Assembly (NCBI RefSeq): GCF_000721935.1
Contig: NZ_KL585440.1
Coordinates: forward strand, 56,187 to 65,042
Direction: 5' to 3'
Origin: Streptomyces sp. NRRL WC-3549
Lineage (GTDB): Bacteria; Actinomycetota; Actinomycetes; Streptomycetales; Streptomycetaceae
Length of the DNA: 8,856 nucleotides
The notes beneath the pieces are model-generated. The model made no database searches, was not told the origin of the DNA, and was given only the letters and a program-made list of their open reading frames with translations. The first letter of the stretch is position 1. Each line of letters opens with the position of its first letter. Made by a program: the position numbers and the translations under genes. Below, piece after piece: positions 6,584-8,856 of this stretch.

Positions 6584-7678
6584 ATGAACACCACCACGAG
6601 GTACGCGGCGACGGCACTCGCCGCCGCGCTCGGCGTCACCGTGCTGGCGGGCTGCGGCACGGACGGCGACGACTCCGGCTCCGGCCCTTCCGGCGGCTCC
6701 AGGACCGTGACCCTGGTGAGCCACGACTCCTTCGACGTCTCGGACGCCGTCCTCAAGGCGTTCACCAAGGAGACCGGCTACACGGTCAAGGTGCTCAAGA
6801 GCGGTGACGCGGGGGCCGCGCTCAACCAGGAGATCCTGACCAAGGGCTCCCCGCGCGGCGACGTCTTCTTCGGCGTCGACAACACCCTGCTCTCCCGCGC
6901 CCTGGACAACGGGCTGTTCACGCCGTACGAGGCGAAGGGCCTCGACCGGGTCGCCGCCGACGTCCAGCTGGACGCCGGCAAGCACCGCGTCACGCCCGTG
7001 GACACCGGCGACATCTGCGTCAACTACGACAAGAAGTACTTCGCCGACAAGAAGCTCGACCCGCCGAAGACCTTCGACGACCTGCTGAAGCCCGCCTACA
7101 AGAACCTCCTCGTCACCGAGAACGCCGCCACCTCCTCGCCCGGCCTCGGCTTCCTCCTCGGCACCGTCGCCACGCACGGCGACAGCGGTTACCAGGACTA
7201 CTGGAAGAAGCTGAAGAGCAACGGCGTCAAGGTCGTCGACGGCTGGGAGCAGGCGTACAACGAGGAGTTCTCCGGCTCCGCGGGCGGCAAGAAGGCGGGC
7301 GGCGACCGGCCGCTCGTCGTCTCGTACGCCTCCAGCCCGCCCGTCGAGGTGCTGTACGCCGACCCGCGGCCCACCGAGGCGCCCACCGGGGTCGCCACCG
7401 GGACCTGCTTCCGCCAGATCGAGTTCGCCGGGCTGCTCGACGGCGCGAAGAACGAGGCGGGCGGCAAGGCGCTGCTGGACTTCCTGATCGGCAAGCGGTT
7501 CCAGGAGGACCTGCCGTTGAAGATGTTCGTGAACCCGGTCGCGAAGGACGCGAAGCTGCCCGAGCTCTTCACGAAGTTCGGCGCGGCGCCCGAGAAGCCC
7601 GCGACGGTGGCCCCCGACAAGATCGCCGAGCACCGTGAGCAGTGGGTCCGGTCATGGTCCTCGATCGTCGTGAAGTAG
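6584..7678 (+). CDS. thiB: Thiamine ABC transporter substrate-binding lipoprotein
   Basis: This is the extracytoplasmic solute-binding component that captures thiamine (probably also its phosphates) and delivers it to the permease. The 364-residue product has a lipoprotein signal peptide: a short N-region with Arg6, a hydrophobic core, and the lipobox LAGC with Cys24 as the lipid anchor, followed by a Gly/Ser/Asp linker. The mature part resembles ThiB/TbpA: SHDSF (46-50), GVDNTLL (97-103), GDICVNYDKKYF (142-153), and SSPGLGFLL near 184-192. Related families (iron(III) and 2-aminoethylphosphonate binders) share the fold, but the upstream TPP riboswitch supports thiamine. The ATG at 6584 has a strong AGGAGG at 6572-6577. 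The end overlaps the probable thiP start by 25 bp, so both are one operon under riboswitch control. Confidence 0.9.
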   Translation: MNTTTRYAATALAAALGVTVLAGCGTDGDDSGSGPSGGSRTVTLVSHDSFDVSDAVLKAFTKETGYTVKVLKSGDAGAALNQEILTKGSPRGDVFFGVDNTLLSRALDNGLFTPYEAKGLDRVAADVQLDAGKHRVTPVDTGDICVNYDKKYFADKKLDPPKTFDDLLKPAYKNLLVTENAATSSPGLGFLLGTVATHGDSGYQDYWKKLKSNGVKVVDGWEQAYNEEFSGSAGGKKAGGDRPLVVSYASSPPVEVLYADPRPTEAPTGVATGTCFRQIEFAGLLDGAKNEAGGKALLDFLIGKRFQEDLPLKMFVNPVAKDAKLPELFTKFGAAPEKPATVAPDKIAEHREQWVRSWSSIVVK

Positions 7679-8856
7679 TCACGCCCGCCGCGCGCCGGCG
7701 CGGGCGACGGGACGGCGCGGTGCGGCTCGCCCTGATGGCCGTGCCCGTCGCCTTCTTCGCGCTGTTCTTCGCCTACCCCGTCGCGGCCATCGTCGGCCGC
7801 GGCCTGAAGGCGGACGGCGCCTGGCAGTTCGGCCGGGCCGGTGAGGTGCTGAGCCGGCCGGACCTGCTGGACGTCCTGTGGTTCACCACCTGGCAGGCGC
7901 TCGCCTCGACCGCGCTCACCCTGCTGATCGCGCTGCCCGGCGCCTATGTCTTCGCCCGCTTCGACTTCCCCGGCAAGCAGGTGCTGCGGGCCGTCGTCAC
8001 CGTGCCGTTCGTCCTGCCCACCGTGGTCGTCGGCACGGCGTTCCTGGCGCTGCTGGGCCGCGGAGGCCTGCTCGACGACCTCTGGGGCGTACGGCTGGAC
8101 ACGACCGTGTGGGCGATCCTGCTCGCCCATGTGTTCTTCAACTACGCGGTCGTCGTACGGACCGTCGGCGGCCTCTGGGCGCAGCTGGACCCCCGGCAGG
8201 AGGAGGCCGCCCGGGTGCTCGGCGCCGGACGCCTCGCCGCCTGGCGGCGGGTGACCCTGCCGGCGCTCGCCCCGGCGGTGGCCGCCGCGGCCCTGATGGT
8301 CTTCCTCTTCACCTTCACCTCCTTCGGCGTCGTCCAGATCCTCGGCGGTCCCTCCTACTCCACGCTCGAGGTCGAGATCTACCGGCAGACCGCCCAGCTG
8401 CTCGACCTGCCGACGGCCGCCGTGCTGACCCTCGTCCAGTTCGTGGCGGTCGGCGCGATCCTCGCCGTGCACGCCTGGACCGTGCGGCGCCGGGAGACGG
8501 CTCTGCGGCTGGTCGATCCGGCGCAGACCGCCCGCCGGCCACGCGGTGCGGGGCAGCGCGCCGTGCTCGGCGGGGTCCTGCTGACCGTCGCGCTGCTGGT
8601 CGTGCTGCCCCTCGGCGTCCTGGTCGAGCGCTCCTTCGACACCTCCGGCGGTTACGGCCTCGGCTTCTACCGGGCGCTCCAGTCCGCCGACGCGAGCGGT
8701 TCCACCTTCCTGGTGCCCCCGCTGGAGGCCATCGGCAACTCGCTGCGGTACGCGCTCGCCGCGACCGCCATCGCCCTGGTGATCGGCGGACTGGCAGCCG
8801 CCGCCCTCACCCGGCGGGCCGGGCGGCTGGTACGCGGCTTCGACGCGCTGCTGATG
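7654..8856 (+). CDS. thiP: Thiamine ABC transporter permease (3' end outside window)
   Basis: The frame stays open for 401 codons from an ATG at 7654 to the window edge and encodes a polytopic membrane protein. After a basic cytoplasmic start (RREVVTPAARRRGRRDG) comes a first hydrophobic segment (VRLALMAVPVAFFALFFAYP, about 23-42), then further membrane segments. The first permease domain carries an EAA loop, EEAARVLGAGRLAAWRRVTLPAL (from about residue 183), the docking site for the ATPase. A second copy of the domain begins near residue 305 (AVLGGVLLTVALLVVLPLGVL) and is cut off, which fits the fused two-domain layout of ThiP (about 530-540 residues). The start at 7654 overlaps the thiB end; the GTG at 7720, just before the first membrane segment, is an alternative, and neither has a strong ribosome binding site. 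An ATPase gene (ThiQ type) would be expected downstream. Confidence 0.87.
   Translation, partial: MVLDRREVVTPAARRRGRRDGAVRLALMAVPVAFFALFFAYPVAAIVGRGLKADGAWQFGRAGEVLSRPDLLDVLWFTTWQALASTALTLLIALPGAYVFARFDFPGKQVLRAVVTVPFVLPTVVVGTAFLALLGRGGLLDDLWGVRLDTTVWAILLAHVFFNYAVVVRTVGGLWAQLDPRQEEAARVLGAGRLAAWRRVTLPALAPAVAAAALMVFLFTFTSFGVVQILGGPSYSTLEVEIYRQTAQLLDLPTAAVLTLVQFVAVGAILAVHAWTVRRRETALRLVDPAQTARRPRGAGQRAVLGGVLLTVALLVVLPLGVLVERSFDTSGGYGLGFYRALQSADASGSTFLVPPLEAIGNSLRYALAATAIALVIGGLAAAALTRRAGRLVRGFDALLM

Noticed and set aside
6479..7633. Minus-strand open frame (384 codons) opposite thiB
   Set aside because: It is antisense to a convincing lipoprotein gene, runs into the riboswitch, and is rich in Leu/Val/Gly/Arg as expected of a shadow.
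1..8856. CRISPR arrays, insertion sequences, phage or defence genes, tRNA or rRNA
   Set aside because: None seen: no regularly spaced repeats, terminal inverted repeats with a transposase, or tRNA-like folds, and codon use looks uniform across the genes.

Overview
The window reads as chromosomal DNA of a high-GC actinomycete, most probably Streptomyces or a close relative. Codons end almost always in G or C, purine-rich AGGAG-type ribosome binding sites are common, GTG starts occur, and the order rpsB-tsf-pyrH-frr-cdsA-rlmN with these particular protein sequences is the one I know from Streptomyces. The species cannot be fixed from the sequence alone.

Layout: 1-202 holds the beginning of a divergent minus-strand gene whose product starts with an export-signal-like segment; it leaves the window. 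203-480 is the intergenic and leader region of rpsB, with two DnaA-box-like repeats, a possible promoter and a perfect 10-bp hairpin just upstream of the start codon. 481-5003 is a plus-strand translation, nucleotide and lipid cluster: rpsB (ribosomal protein S2), tsf (EF-Ts), a structured 157-bp gap with a terminator-like hairpin, pyrH (UMP kinase), frr (ribosome recycling factor) and cdsA (CDP-diacylglycerol synthase, overlapping the frr stop codon). A strong hairpin at 5027-5061 closes the cluster. rlmN (5211-6317) stands alone and encodes the dual-specificity 23S rRNA/tRNA adenine-C2 methyltransferase.

6318-6583 carries a TPP (thiamine pyrophosphate) riboswitch followed by a terminator-like hairpin and a second hairpin that would cover the ribosome binding site of the next gene. 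Behind it lie thiB (lipoprotein thiamine-binding protein) and thiP (permease, cut off by the window end), two parts of a thiamine ABC importer; an ATPase is not seen here.

Most of the window is ordinary core-genome DNA. I see no CRISPR array, insertion sequence, phage gene, tRNA or rRNA, and no new defence or biosynthetic system. What deserves a second look is RNA-level regulation: the riboswitch expression platform, the rpsB leader, the tsf-pyrH gap, and the DnaA-box-like pair.
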